Positions 13,084 to 26,647 of a DNA stretch of 64,000 nucleotides are shown piece after piece (position 1 is the stretch's first letter; every line of letters starts with the position of its first letter). Position numbers and translations under genes: made by a program. Source of the stretch: Vanilla planifolia. Lineage: Eukaryota; Streptophyta; Magnoliopsida; Asparagales; Orchidaceae. The stretch lies in contig CM043877.1 of NCBI GenBank assembly GCA_023846275.1, positions 13,003,107 to 13,067,106 of the forward strand. The letters are read 5' to 3'. The notes beneath the pieces were generated by a model. It saw nothing but the letters and a program-made list of their open reading frames with translations, searched no databases and had not been told where the DNA came from.

Positions 13084-13340
13084 GGCATCCTCGCCTTGAA
13101 CACTCAAAAAGGAGCAGTCAACTTATGAAGGAGAAATCCGATCGTCACAGAAAGCATACAGCGGAATGTCGCGTGAGCATTGCCTTGCTCAAACGAAGGG
13201 GGGATCTTCCGTCACTTCGCCTTGGGAGAGGAACGAGCAGCTAAGCAGCAAGATATACTTGAATCTAGGCGATGCCAAGTGGAGGGAGAAACAATGGCGA
13301 CGATGTATTTTTTTCTCCTTTTCAGATTGCCGAGTCAGCA
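13084..13340 (-). other. Candidate 5' UTR exon of the DUF707-like gene
   Basis: This is a sharp GC-richer island in AT-rich DNA. On the minus strand it has no long open frame but ends at a consensus donor (GATGCC followed by GTGAGT, donor at 13083-13078) and is followed by T-rich sequence typical of a plant first intron. The next minus-strand acceptor that makes sense is TTATATTATTGCAG at 1443, directly ahead of the DUF707-like start exon. I infer a 5' UTR exon spliced over about 11.6 kb. It could instead be the first exon of another, decayed gene. The upstream limit is approximate and I see no clear TATA box. Confidence 0.3.
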
Positions 13341-13769
13341 GTCCAAAGACTACCTGTGCTAGAACATTTTTTAAATGTTTTAAAAATTAGATTTGGAAAA
13401 AAAAAATTTAAAAGAATCTTTAAAAAAATTCTTGTGCAAGAAAATAAAATTTTAATAAAAATTATTTATTAATTTTTTAAAAGAATAAATTTGTAAAAAT
13501 TTAATTTAAAATAGGACCTATGAAATGACCTCTCCTCAAACGAATTCATATTATTTTTCTATTTAATGTACACGATAAATGTTCAACATTTTCATTTAAC
13601 TTTTTCATTTTGGTCATTTTAAAGTTATTGGCTCAAAGAAATACAGTGAAAAACTTTTTTTATATATATCAGTCAAAATAATTGTTTAATATTTAAAATT
13701 TTGAAAAAAAACTAGTTAATTGTTTATAATAAGAAAAATAAATGAGCATTATAACTTTTAAAGTTCATC

Positions 13770-14290
13770 CATTTTGATGTGTATGGCCCATTGTTTATCA
13801 TGTCAAATTATAAAAAAAAAGATATTTTTATTATATTTATTAATGACTTTACAAGAAAATAAAATTATGCTTAATTCTTGTAAATAAAAAAAAGTGGTTA
13901 CTCCATTAAAAATTAAGAATTGTTGATGGGAAAGAATTTAGTTCTAAAGAACTTAATGAGCATTGTGAAAATCAAGAAATAGAGCATAAAGTTATGTTTT
14001 CTTGTGCTCCACAATAAAATAGAATTGCTAAATGAAAGAATAACAACATTATGGACATGATGAGGAGCATGATTAAAATTCATAAAATCGACAAGTCATT
14101 TTGGAGAGGAGCTATCTCATGCTTCATCCATTTGCTTAAGAAATCAACAATAGAGTCATCTTCTCCATAGAAACAAGGAGTGGTTTAAAGCCATGTGTAA
14201 AGCATCCTAAAATGTTTAGCTCTCTTATCTATATATTCATATCCTAATAAAAACAAGGATAAAGCCAAAGAATTAAGAAATAATAATTAT
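13770..14290 (+). mobile_element. Ty1/copia integrase fragment
   Basis: Shifting plus-strand frames give copia integrase landmarks: INDFTRK near 13845, SKELNEHCENQEIEHKVMFS near 13950-14000, then CAPQ-x-NRIAK and a MMRSMIKIHKIDKSFWRGA stretch to about 14115. These match the SKEFNEFC, PQQNGVAE and RSML-FWGEA blocks of the family. It is an isolated remnant with no neighbouring gag, RT or LTR that I can see. It is separate from, and may be unrelated to, the larger relics to the left. Confidence 0.7.
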
Positions 14291-17200
14291 TTTTATTGAC
14301 TACATATATTATATGATACAAGTTATTCAATCACATGATAAAAGAAAGTGACTATAAATAGAGATATATCACTTTTGTCACGAGGTAATGTGACATCTTC
14401 TTGATTTTTTGTTCTATTTAAATATAAACGTATAAATCAAGTGGTTATATAATTTTTAAAATTATTTAATATGTATGAGCATATATAGATACATAATAAA
14501 ATAAATTTACAATTAAATTAAAATCATAAAATTATCTTTTTATATGATTATAAAAATAGATCTATATAAAAATCTTTAAAATAAAAAATCTCAATTAAAT
14601 CACTTAATATAACGTTTCTTATTTTGACAAAAATAAATATGATTATTTCTTTTGAAAATATCTATCAAATAAATTCTTTTTATAATAAAATAATTTATTT
14701 TTTATATTATAATAAAATTAGAATATACTAAATTGAAACAAATCATTGAGTTCATTGGCAATATAAAAAATATTCAAATCATACTTAATATGATTTCAAC
14801 AACTATAGCATTAAAATTTTTATACTAATTCTTAGTGTCACAATAACATCGCATGTATCTTAAATAGTTTAATCCTAATAAATGATATCTAAAACAACGC
14901 AAGTATATCAAGTTTGGCTTAGTCATCTCTCTATTTCTCATCCCTTTAACTCCGTTAAAATATATCCATATGACCTAAAAATTGTTAATACCAAAAAAAA
15001 ACTAAGTTAATGGACAATAACTTAGTAGGCAATCTACTTATACATGTAAGTTAATACACTTTTTAGGCTATGTGGCCTACTTGGTCACTATAATTATAAG
15101 AAAGTAAACAAAGTAAGAAAAAGATATCAAAATATCCATCAAATGAAGTAAGAATTTATTTAAACACTTTTACAACATTTTTTTATCGTTAAATTTTATT
15201 GGTTCCTTGACCTTCTGTTTTTCTTTAATTCTATAGATTTTAAGATATCATCATCAAGTTAGTATCTTAAGTCAATTCTCTCATCATTAGGTTAAATTTT
15301 TATAAAACCTTTTTCTTTTTAGTTTACACATTCCATCCTTGACTAATCAAACCCATAGTTGCCCTTTTTTGCTAATGATGTTCCTAATGTTAATCTCATA
15401 ATTTTCTTACCTTTCATCTTTAAATTTCTCTAAGCTACTAATTATCAAAATGATGATGAAATTTTTCTCATCCTACATGCTAATGCTCACAAGAAAATTT
15501 GTGCATACTAAACATGTAATGTCACATAAGAAAACTTGAGATAAACAATTGTGTGAGAAATACATAATATATAAGTTAAAATACAATTCCAAACATTATA
15601 CTTTGCCAAAATGTTGATTTATGATTTAATTCAATCATAGATTTTAAGGTTACTAACTTTACATTTCATTAAATATTGGGAAAATGCATCATAGAACTTA
15701 TAGTTACCTGCCTTAAAATCAAAGTCATGGTCATGCCTAGAATTGAATTGTTGTGATTAAGGTCTCTCAAGTTCCACCAAACTCACTAGTTACTTCCCAC
15801 CCTAGGTCCACACACTAAAATATAGAAATACAAAAAGGTTTAACTTGGAGATTTTGTGAAAAGATTGGTCATGAAATTCTTTTAGATTTTCTTATAATAG
15901 CCCACAATAATTTCTAATTATTTCGTGAAATGACACACCAAAAAATCATTAATCAAACTATTAATGGAGTAGCTAACCACCAGAAATTTATTTTTAAGAC
16001 ATCTACTAATTTGATTATTTATCTTATCATTTATTTATATATGAGACAATTGAGTTACATAACCTTATTCATATATATGCATAATTTTTGAGTTCTTATA
16101 CATTATTCTTTTAGTAATTACAAAAATATTTTATTATTTTAATAATTATAAAAAAAATTAAAAGTTTAAATAATTAATATATAAACAATTTTAAAAGAAA
16201 CAAAAAAATTTGAGCTTACAAATCACCCAAGCCCAAGGAGCTAGGCGTAGGCCAAACTGGCCTAAGCCAGAGCACCACTGACCGAGTAGGTGAAGGTCAT
16301 GAGATCAATTGAAATCGAGACAAGTCAGGGTTTAATACTAAATCGACTAAGGTTAAATCGGGTCAAAGCATCACTACTGAACACGGTTTAGGCTGGGACA
16401 AGTTGGGGCAGACTCGAAATAATCAAGTAGGTGGACCGACTTAAGTCGGACCAGTGTATGTGCGCAAGTAAGTGGGGTCATGACTTCTTGAGAGCACCAA
16501 GAGGTAGCCAATCCCTTTAAGCTGCCTTACCAGAACAGAAGAACTAAGATAATTTGCAAACTACATATGCCTTTTAGCAATGTGAGCCTAAAGCCATCGG
16601 CACCTTTGTGCTTCCAAATTGGGAGCGAATCAGTGTCATTCGATTGCACATTTTTGTGATCAAATAGTAGAGATTGTGTTCGTGTTTTAAGTAGGGATCA
16701 TGATCTATCTTGCCATCCACTCGACAAGACTAATGGAACTATAATGATTGATTCCTTCATTTTGAACAACAAATTCCATTTAATCATTCATTTGATAAGC
16801 CTTATTGAGTAGCTGAGATAAGCTTTGCTTTGTGAACAGTGCTTTGTGCATCAAACTTTCCATCCAATATTGAGGATCTATGACCAGATAATATCTCGCT
16901 TTGATTAGATGTGAACCCTTAATTAGTCTTTTGATTGAGCGACACTTGTTCCATCCACTTATACTGGACGATCGACATTGATCTCGCTCGAAAATAATAT
17001 TCTAGAAAGAAGTTTTATATTTGTTTGGAATATTGAAATGCTTGTTTGTAATGACTATTTCAGAGGACCCATTTCTAGTTATTAAAAAAATATTATTTTT
17101 GCCTAAAATGTCCTAATATAAATAAACAAGTTTTATAGTTAGATATTTGAAGATTTTATCATGTTACATCAATATTTTTGGGAAAAAAAAACAAAACTGA

Positions 17201-19400
17201 AAATTGTTATTTGATTTCAATGCCTTTGCTGGAGTCATGTTTGTGACTCATTTCTACTCTTCCTTACATCAACAGTCATTTTGATTACACATCTTATTGG
17301 TGACTTTCTTTAAAATTTATTTTATTTTATTATTACATTTTATTTTTTAAAAAAAGATTATATTAATACAAGATCGTTGTTGATTCTATTTTTATTAATA
17401 ACATTAATACATATTGATAAATATTTTGATTAAACATTTCAAAACCAAGTATTTTAGGTTGTCACTAGCTTATTCATATATGTATTTATATTCTAATATC
17501 ATATCAAACATAATTAATAAACTTATGTCATATATATTTTTACAAGTAAATAGTGAAATATTATGATTATCTATTGTTCAATAATGTATTTCAATGTTTT
17601 AAGCATTTATAATTGAGATCATGATGATAAACCCCTACAATTACCACAAAAAAGTGTAGTTTGTAAATGTTATCTTTAAATGCTACAGTGAAAGAGAATG
17701 GTTTTTATAGTGAAATCCTGATCAGATTGAAAGTGAATAAATGTAAGCACGACTTAGGCCAAACCATCTTAAAATTATTAAACCAATGGTTTTATGATTG
17801 CTTAATTTTTGTTTGGGAAAATGTTTTTAAAATAACAAAAAACTTAAAAGAACAATTCACCTCCCATCTACCCACCCTCTCTCGTGCATCAGTCTGACAC
17901 AGATTACATCAAATACTATTCTACTAAAGAAAATCATTGGAAGTTTAAGAAATTTGACTTGCATAAGGTCTCACATACCTTATGAAATTGGATTAATTGT
18001 CAAATTTTTAAAATCTCTTAACAATTAGAATGAAAACTGTAAAGAGAATAACTAACCTTATAATAATTATGCACTCGTAAACTATTCAAATAATCATTGA
18101 GAGAGATTTGGATAATCATAAAAGCCTATTTGATTATTTTTTCAAGTATCAAACTACCCCCTATCCATGGTCCTCAACGAAATAAGCAATTTTGTTCTCT
18201 CAATATGCGAAGTATGATATTATAGCTTTAATATATATTAAGTAATTTATTTAAGCAATTTGATTAGTCAATTTTATTTTCTAGCTGAATAACTATTATG
18301 TAGCATCACACAGATCTATTGATGCCCAAGACATAGGAGGTGAATTGCATCGCAGGTTTTGGACTTGATTAAAAACAAGGGTTCACAATGAGTTCACTTA
18401 GCACCTTTTTATTTAGTATTTTGATTCACTAATGAGTTAAAATTGGTTATATATGAAACCGATAGACTTATTTCATATTTTTAATTATTTATTTTTATTC
18501 CTAGGAGTATTTTAATTTTTTTATTTTAAGTTTTTTTGTTATTTGAATATTAGTGTTGAATAAAAAAAGAATAAATTTTGGCATGGCATCTTGTTCCAAC
18601 CATTGCCATGATCCACCACCATTGCCATTTAGAATCTTTCCTCTATTTCATCATCTTTAGCTACTACTTGCCACTTTACTTTCCTTAATTCCTATGCTTT
18701 AATCACCTTTAGTCTTTATGCCAGCCATCAAAAAAATTAAAAAAGGTTTGTCACAAGTTCTATTCCCCAACCATTGCCATACAACACTTGACTATCGCAA
18801 CTAATCATGTGCAATTGTTATTTCTCTAAGCCCTACTTCCAGCCTCTTGTGTTGTGTGTAGTGCACTTTGCATGCTACACAGACCTCAACTAATCTCTCG
18901 TGTGCTATGCACACACCTTTCCATCATCGTGCACAAATAGCTATCTTAACTTCCATGAAGGATCCACGCTCAAAACCCTAGTGTCACTACTTACACTCGA
19001 ATAGATCAATTCGTTTTTGCCTTTAGAAACCATAACACTGAATTGACGCTCGAGCAAAACCAACCTAACACTCACCAAAATAGCATGCACATAACACTTG
19101 TGTGACCTTGTCCCAAACTACATTACTCAAACTAGATCCAACTCAAGCCATTGTAGCCCAATTCCATGGGCTGACACGTACCTTGCATGTGCACCACCAA
19201 AGCCGACTTGCCTAGCTCGAGTCAACTTAGTGTCAAATTTTATGCACCTAATGCTAAATCGCACCACCATAATTGGATTGACCAGTGCATAAACTAGATC
19301 CATAATAGCTTATTTTAGAGTTAGCTTGATAAATGTTTTTAGAAGTTCTTTCAATAGCTTGTTAACAAAATTTTTAGCCATATTATTTTGATTGAACTAT
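14291..19400. other. AT-rich intergenic stretch, no gene seen
   Basis: There is no supported coding sequence. A TATA-like motif (ACTATAAATAGAG) at about 14351-14363 could be the promoter of a decayed LTR, but nothing follows it. 16230-17000 and 18600-19300 are somewhat richer in GC and may be old LTR or transposon DNA. The frames 17667-17897 and 19098-19292 have no recognisable motif. Confidence 0.4.
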
Positions 19401-19419
19401 GAATTTAAAGACTTAGAGA

Positions 19420-20480
19420 TTCAACATTACAAAGAATTTATTTTAGCTATTGATCATTGTGCATTCAAATACATCATTATGCATTGAAATGCATTCTAAA
19501 TAATTTGAATTTTTATAAAATTGTATTTTTATTCTAAGATGTCAAAATAAACCCATAGATTCGTTATCTTGATTAACATTAGTTATCTACATTTAAATTA
19601 AACATTTCATTTTTTACCCATCTAAAAGATGAATATTGCATTTGTCCTCGCTTTCAATGTACTCTACAAAAAGTTATATGATAAACCTATAATTTTACAA
19701 AAACTTTTTTATTTAATAAATATGTATTTTTTTAAGAGAAAGGCTTTGTGTATACCAAGAATCTCATTATGTTACTTTTTAATAATCGAGCTACACTTAT
19801 GAGAAATGATAAGTCATATGAGTTGAGGTAAGACTATTAACCTAATAGAATTGAGATTTTATTGGTCCTCATTAAAAAAGAAAATACATAAGATTATATC
19901 TCAATGTAAGATCTACAAATTAGTTAAGACCACTAAACAATAATGTGATAAATATGCCATTGCTATTCTTAATAAATTTTAGGAAAACTTATCAATGGAT
20001 TTTATTTTGGAACTATCACATATTACATAACACACTATTCATATATTTATGATAATAGATTTTTTAAAATAACATATTTTATTTTTTTACCAAAAAACCA
20101 TACCACATAATCAAGCATTTCTTTAAAAAAGATTGTTAAATTGCATGGGCTGCCTAACATTATTGTTTCTGATAATGATACGAAATTTATCTTGTGTTTT
20201 TTATTTAGGACAAAATTAAAATTTTCATCTGTATTCCATCCCTAAACTAATGGTTAATGTGATGTTGTAATTATATTCTTATCAATTTTAGTGTTTAATC
20301 ATTTTCGTATCCACATGATATCCTAAAACATGTTTAGCAGGATCATGGACCATTTTGCTCATTTTAAGATATCTAGACTATCAAATTTGATTTTAAGCAA
20401 ACAAGCCAATTTAAGTAGCTTATTGGCAAGCACTTGTGCTACTACTTTGAAGGACTACTCAAGGTTGAACTCAAGGCTTA
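19420..20480 (+). mobile_element. Ty3/gypsy retrotransposon fragment (integrase core)
   Basis: Plus-strand frames carry gypsy landmarks in order. A decayed zinc-binding CKIYKLVK stretch lies near 19905-19935. The integrase start LSMDFILELSH is near 19990-20025. The block matching LHGLP-x-x-IVSDRDTKF reads as CMGLPNIIVSDNDTKF across 20143-20192, and an FSSVFHP block lies near 20225-20245. These equal the SMDF-LGLP, HGLP, SDRDTKF and FSSAYHPQTDGQ blocks of the family. RNase H-like debris may begin near 19420. It is heavily mutated and has no LTR in view. Confidence 0.75.
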
Positions 20481-21980
20481 CAATCCTTTATAACTGATAA
20501 AATCCAACAACAGATGCTCTACTTAACGTTATTGGAGTTTGTTCAATGTGTCATCTCTCCTTAAACGTATGTCATGAAAATTAGTTTAAGTCATGGAATC
20601 TATGTATTATGTTTCAGTGTTTTTTTTAAAATTTTTTTTGTTTGGCTAAATTGGTTTGAAACTTGATCAATATTGTTCAATTATCCTACTTAAAATTTGA
20701 CATTTTTGTAAGTTTTAATCAAACTCTACTTAGATTTATTAATTTGCGATGTTCATGTCTTTATTTTTTTTGCACGATTCAAATACCACATTTATATTCA
20801 TTGACGAAGTTTGACCTCAAGATTTGGTGTTAAAACTTCTCTAACCTCATTTTAGTTTGTTTATAAGATCACATTTTCGCAAAACTCTAACTAAACCTCA
20901 CCAAAATACACCTACAATCAAAGTAATATCATAAATCATGTAAAACTTAACTTCTTTGTTATCCCCAAATTCTCACCCCTTTAAACCATTTTAGGTCATT
21001 TACTAATCAATCCTCTAGCTTCATTCCAATAAGTCCATATAAAATACAATCCCCTAAGTTCAAGCTCCACCATTTTACCCCATAAATCCATTGTTGACCT
21101 AATTTTAAACTGAGCTTCCTTGTAACTTAGCCACTTGGGAAGATTGGAATCATTCATCAATCTTTAATACATAGGAAGACTGCTTTTGTTTATGAGAAAT
21201 TTGCATGCAAAATAATCACAAAACAACATAATAACCCATTTTTTAATCTCAATAAGTTCTCCATGAATTCAAATTCAGCACTTTTTGAGATCCAAACTAT
21301 AGAAGTTGCCTTTTCATTGAGTTCTTAAAAGTTATTTTTAATTGAGTTTTTTTATCAGTATTTTTCACTTATATAACAAGAAAATTAGATTAAACAAAAC
21401 ACAAATCATTATATAAGTATGATATACCTTACTATTTTATAGCCAATGTGACGAATATTGCCCTTTATCTATATAACAAGAGAATAATAGTTGAAGAATT
21501 GATCTAAATTTGTTTACTAAGTCACAAAAGATTCAATCTTGTGAGACAATGAAAGATGAAGGCATTGACCAATTAGAGAACATTCAATTAGGCTACAAAC
21601 AAAGTTGAAAACTATGGTTTCAAGCTTGAACCAAAGCTAATCATCCTAAGAACTGGAGATATGGTGGAAATCATATAAAGAATCCCACAATAAATAATCC
21701 TTCTAAGGGATTTAAACCTGCTCATAATATACCTATTCATATATTTGCACTATAATTAAGATACAACTCATATCTCATTTGGCTTGGGGCATCTATTTTT
21801 CCAAACAATACTTTTTATTTTTTGTTTTCAATCTTCCTTTCACATAGAAACAAATATTAAATGAAACTTCAATACCTCAGGAATTAAATTAAACCATTTA
21901 TGTACAAAAGTTCAGCACTTAAAAGAGAAGATACAAACTGATACTATTAAGATAAGTAAAATCACATTTTCTATCATTTA
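20481..21980. other. AT-rich intergenic stretch, no gene seen
   Basis: No open frame or motif can be supported. Part of it may be the continuation of the gypsy fragment, but I cannot recognise the C-terminal integrase or chromo region. Confidence 0.4.
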
Positions 21981-24700
21981 AACTGAAATTAGAACACTAA
22001 AAATCACATTTCTAGAAGGCACCACTGATGATGGTTACCAGAAAGGAGAAGGTGCAACCAACAGAAGGTAATATTGTAAGAGGGTTCCAGCAAACGTAAC
22101 AGTGTTGCAAGTGAAAAAGGAGGTAACGAGATGTGGGTAGTAATGTGGCCATCGTTGAGGAACATGCAACAAGGGTGGACTGTGTACGATAATGTGTAAT
22201 GAGGGAGGTCTTTGATGGACTGCAGATAGAGAATCCTCAAATGGTTGAGGTAGTGGCTTTGCCAAGGAAGAGAGAGAGCATTTAGAGCTACAAATGAAGT
22301 AAAGCTTGCCAAAGGGCCAAGGCATCAGCGAGCACTCCAGAGTTTGCTGGCTTGGGGGCAAATGAGAAGAGCAAACGAAGGGCAATTGGCTCTTTGAGCC
22401 AGGATAGCCTGTAAGACGGGTTAGTCCTCCTCGGAAGAATTAGATCTTCACTTGATGAATTTGGGTGGGTAGTGCCATAGGAAATGGTTGAGACCTTCTT
22501 GGTGTGGGAGAGCTAGTTGAAAGGACTTCCCTTACCCAAGGCTTTTTAACTTAAGTGGCCTGGCCAGTTTCCTGGACAGACTCCCCAAAGGGTTTGACTC
22601 AGAAACCCTCCTTTGTGAGTGGGAACTGGGAGGCTAAACAATGACAATATGTTGCCAGGTAGAGGACGAGCATGCCAGAGTTTGGGAACTGCCTCCAGAA
22701 GCAGAAGGAAGATACATGAGCAAGGTGAAGTCTCAGAGCAGGAATTATTCAATGCTGGTAAAGCAATTGTACACATGGATGGTTAACATGGAAATGGTTT
22801 GTCAACAATAATCAGATAACCAAGGAGGAATGCCTCTTCAAACTTCTTGCCAAAATAAGTTGTCTGCTGGTAGTAGAATATGGTCCTATTCTAGTTCAAG
22901 GCGATGAAAACTAGTCGAAAGCCAACCAGGGCCTAAGGCAGAATGTTTTGGTACCAAGGAGAACAACCTTCAAGAGTGGGCTTCCAAAGTGGGGGAGGAG
23001 ACAAAGGCGCACTTGAAGGCGAGCCAAAAAGTGGTGCCATTCTAAGCCAATGTGTGAGGGAGTGTCACAAAGCAAGAGAATATGTTGGCGACAGCTTCCA
23101 CTAAGAAGATTTGGAGGGGTACCATCCTTGATATTCAGCTGGAAACTTTCATCTTCAAGGCTAAGGAGAAAGGGAGGTTTTGAAGGAAGGTGATAGCCTA
23201 TAAGAGAGTCCAAGTGATGCAAATAGAACTCAAAGAAAACGTTTTGGTACTAATGTTCTCTCAGTCTTATTCTAAGCTTGTTGTGGTCATGCATAAGGTT
23301 CGAAAGTACAACAAAAATATCTAATAGAAGCTTTAGAAGTACAGTAAAAATGTCTAATGTGTGTAGCTTACAAGATGAGACGAATGTTATTTATAGAATG
23401 GATGGTCAAAATGACAATTTTAATAGATATCGAAAAAATATTGTAGATTTTTTTTTTTCATGGTACTGCTGAAATACAATTGAGAAGGTAATTTATAATT
23501 ATTTTGGGTGTTTAAGGTGAAGAGAAATTTAGGACAACAAGATCGTTCACAACACTTGCTTTAAGTGGGCCTACAAGAGGAGTTTTGCAATATAGTGTAT
23601 GAAAACTTGTTTTATTTTGAATTACTCATCATTTTGCTTAATCAGTCTATGAAAGGAACAATTACGAATTTTGAGGTGTTGCTTGGGTAAAAATAGATGA
23701 AGGTTGGAGAAACTGAGGAAACCTTTGTGGTGAACGTAAGTCACATCATTGGCAAAGTGGAAAAAATAGTGTCTAAACAAAAGAATCAGTTCCATCACAC
23801 TGATGCATTCACTGAAAAAACCCTCCTTTCTAGGAGATTGCCACAACCATCCTTGTCACGAGGGATCTAACTAAGCTCCGCTTTTTATTGGTAGGATGAA
23901 AGGGGCCCGACAAAGAAAAAGGCCCTTTGGATGAGGAAGAAGAGGTAGAATAGCAAGCGAAGAAGGTTTGAGACCTACCCAAGTTCAGTAAGCTTAAGGC
24001 CCACCCAGGACAACTTGAGCAGCATTTCCCTAATTCAATGAATCCTTAATCTGATTAAGGAAAACTTTAGATGCCATGATAGGAGCAGAACTTCAATGTC
24101 ACAATAGCGAACCTAGCAGCAACTAGGACTTCAAGGGAGGAAACGCTTAGCAACAAAGAGCCTTGGCATAATGTTGAGGCTTTGTTCCATCTGTTGGTAT
24201 GAATGAGAAAGTGAAACAAGAAAGACTTTGTTCTTGAGCTTCTTAACCAAATTAGAGAGATGCACAAAGTAATATGATGCTGGTAGGGCTACCAATTGGG
24301 TGGATTTTGAAGCAATAATAAGGGAGGAGGAAAAATGGGGTTAGAAACAAAGAATCAAAAGATGTTTAGGAAGATAAATGCTATTTTGGAGCTCAAAGGG
24401 GGGAAGGGAAGAAGGAAGGGGGACAAAAAAGCATAGAAGAATGACATCCTTGACTTTCAAAGAAAAGAGAGAGTATCAAGAAACTTTAGAATATATATGA
24501 TACCCTACCTAAAGAGCTAAAGAAGACCCAAGAAGAAATCACACTTTTTGCAAGACCAACTTGACCAGAGATGCCCACATCAAGAAGTGCAAGAGTTCTT
24601 ATTGAGCATGAATGAAGATCTTTATAAGATCTAAACCAACAATCTCATTTTATAGGTAGCTGTAGACCCTTAATAGAAGAGGCAAGGGATCCTTAATGAG
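21980..24700. other. GC-raised, purine-rich block of unknown origin
   Basis: Base composition changes abruptly, and the plus strand is purine-rich. Several overlapping short frames occur on the minus strand (22004-22385, 22546-22776, 22911-23222, 23622-23846, 24067-24267). They lack shared motifs and are rich in Ser, Leu and Pro, as expected of the complement of purine-rich DNA. The plus strand gives only short broken frames. I read the block as a decayed transposon or pseudogene that I cannot identify, and I do not call a product. Terminal repeats were not found. Confidence 0.35.
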
Positions 24701-25198
24701 GGAGATCATAGTTAAAAGAGGAAGGCTATTCATGCCAAAGAAAGTAAAAGTCTCTACTGAAGTATTAAATGTTTCTAACATAGATTAGAGACTTAGCATG
24801 CCCAAGAAAATGAAACTAATAAGAATATGACATTCAAAACACTGAAGAATTTTGAAAAATTTCAAGATTGTCAAGCTAGCAAAGATTATAACAGGTTGCT
24901 TGTTATCCGAAGCATGGCATGTGCAATTGTTTGGCAAACATCATGGTCTTACAATCATCTCAACATTCTAGCATTCATTTAAAAGTTGAAATAAAGAACA
25001 TAAATCACCAAATCAGGCACAATTAAACTTAATTCCCGAGTTTTGTCGCTTAAGTTTGCAGGGAAGCACAACAAGCATTAAAAGACTGTTAACTACTTGA
25101 AAACGAAAAAAAAAAAGTGAGTCTTGAAATATTACAGGTTGCAAAACCTAAATTTGTATGGGTACTACCATAGTACTGGAATAGCAGAAGAAATGACA
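24701..25198. other. 3' flank of the EF-Tu gene
   Basis: There is no coding sequence. On the minus strand this is immediately downstream of the EF-Tu stop codon and should include its 3' UTR and polyadenylation region. I could not place a single convincing poly(A) signal. Confidence 0.4.
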
Positions 25199-26144
25199 TT
25201 ACGCAATAATGGATTGGATAACACCTGCACCCACGGTCTTGCCACCTTCCCTAATAGCAAACCTCATCCCCTGCTCGCAGGCCACAGGCATGATGAGCTC
25301 CACAACAATCTTAACCCGGTCTCCCGGCATCACCATCTTCGTTTCCTCATCCTTGTCATTCATGATGACCGTCACCTTTCCTGTTACATCAGTAGTCCTC
25401 ATATAAAACTGTGGCCTGTACCCCGCAAAGAATGGAGAGTGGCGACCACCCTCCTCCTTCTTTAGCACATAGACCATGGCTTGAAACTTGGCGTGAGGGG
25501 TGATGGTTCCTGGCTTTGCAACAACCATCCCACGCTGAATATCCTCCTTCTGAACTCCACGGAGAAGAAGACCGACATTGTCACCTGCAAGTGCCTCATC
25601 AAGCGTCTTCTGGAACATCTCAACTCCGGTGACGGTGGCAGTTCGGGTTTCTCGAAGGCCAATAACGTCCACCGTATCACCTATCTTGATGGTGCCACGT
25701 TCGACACGGCCAGTGGCAACAGTGCCCCGACCGGTGATGGAGAAAACGTCCTCAACAGCGAGGAGGAAGGGGTAGTCCACCTGGCGTTGGGGAATGGGGA
25801 TGTAGCTGTCGACGGCATCCATTAGTTGATAAATCTTGTCGACCCACTCGTTATCACCTCGTTTGATGTTAGGATTGACCATCAGGTACTCAAGGGCAAG
25901 GAGGGCAGAGCCGGAGATAATAGGGACATCGTCACCTGGGAACTCGTAGGAGGAAAGAAGCTCGCGAACCTCGAGCTCGACAAGCTGGAGGAGCTCCTCA
26001 TCGTCCACCTGGTCCTGCTTGTTCAGGAAGACGACCATGTTCGGAACGCCGACCTGCTTGGCGAGGAGAATGTGCTCCTTGGTCTGGGGCATGGGGCCGT
26101 CGGCGCCAGAGACGACAAGGATGGCGCCGTCCATCTGGGCGGCT

Positions 26145-26176
<32 letters not shown>

Positions 26177-26647
26177 TCCAGGGCAGTCTACGTGGGCATA
26201 ATGCCGGTTCTCGGTCTCGTACTCGACTGTGGCGGTGTTGATGGTGATGCCGCGGGCGCGTTCCTCGGGGGCAGCGTCGATCTCGTCGTATTTCTTAGGG
26301 GTGCTGCCGCCAAGGGAGGCAAGGGCCATGGTTAGGGCAGCGGTGAGGGTGGTCTTTCCGTGGTCGACGTGGCCGATGGTGCCGATGTTGATATGGGGCT
26401 TCTTGCGCTCGAACTTGCCCCTGGCAGCACGGACGACGAGGAGGCCACCCCTTCTTTGAAAGGGAAGGTTCAGTCGCGAGTTTGAGAATGAGGAGAAGAC
26501 AGCACCACGCCGCGACCAGCAAGAAGAAAACTCCACCCCTGAAAGTGGTAGCTTGTGATATGAAGAAGAGGAGGAGGAAGACGGAGAAAGGAGGGTCTTC
26601 GATGAGGTGGAAACCGGCGACACTCCAACGATGGCCATGGACGCCAT
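25199..26647 (-). CDS. tufA: Elongation factor Tu, chloroplastic (nuclear-encoded)
   Basis: An intronless frame of 482 codons. EF-Tu is the GTPase that carries aminoacyl-tRNA to the ribosome, here in the chloroplast stroma. Residues 1 to about 74 are Ser-rich and basic with few acidic residues, typical of a transit peptide, and mature EF-Tu begins around [16 protein letters not shown]. The GTPase motifs are complete: G1 GHVDHGKT (92-99), switch I RGITI (132-136), G3 DCPGH (154-158), G4 NKQD (209-212) and G5 SAL (247-249). Domains 2 and 3 follow intact to QSIIA at the C-terminus. I chose the ATG at 26647. The frame stays open one codon further to a TTG at 26650, which is not a plausible plant start. 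A GATAAG motif (I-box-like, minus strand) lies at 26728-26733, but whether it acts is unknown. The gene is single and has no co-oriented neighbour within 15 kb. Confidence 0.97.

Noticed and set aside
22004..22385. Overlapping 102- and 116-codon minus-strand frames
   Set aside because: Low-complexity Ser/Leu/Pro-rich complement of purine-rich DNA, with no motif, splice pattern or start context.
25209..26459. Several plus-strand open frames of 65-169 codons across the EF-Tu gene
   Set aside because: They are antisense shadows of the GC-rich EF-Tu coding sequence and have no independent motif.
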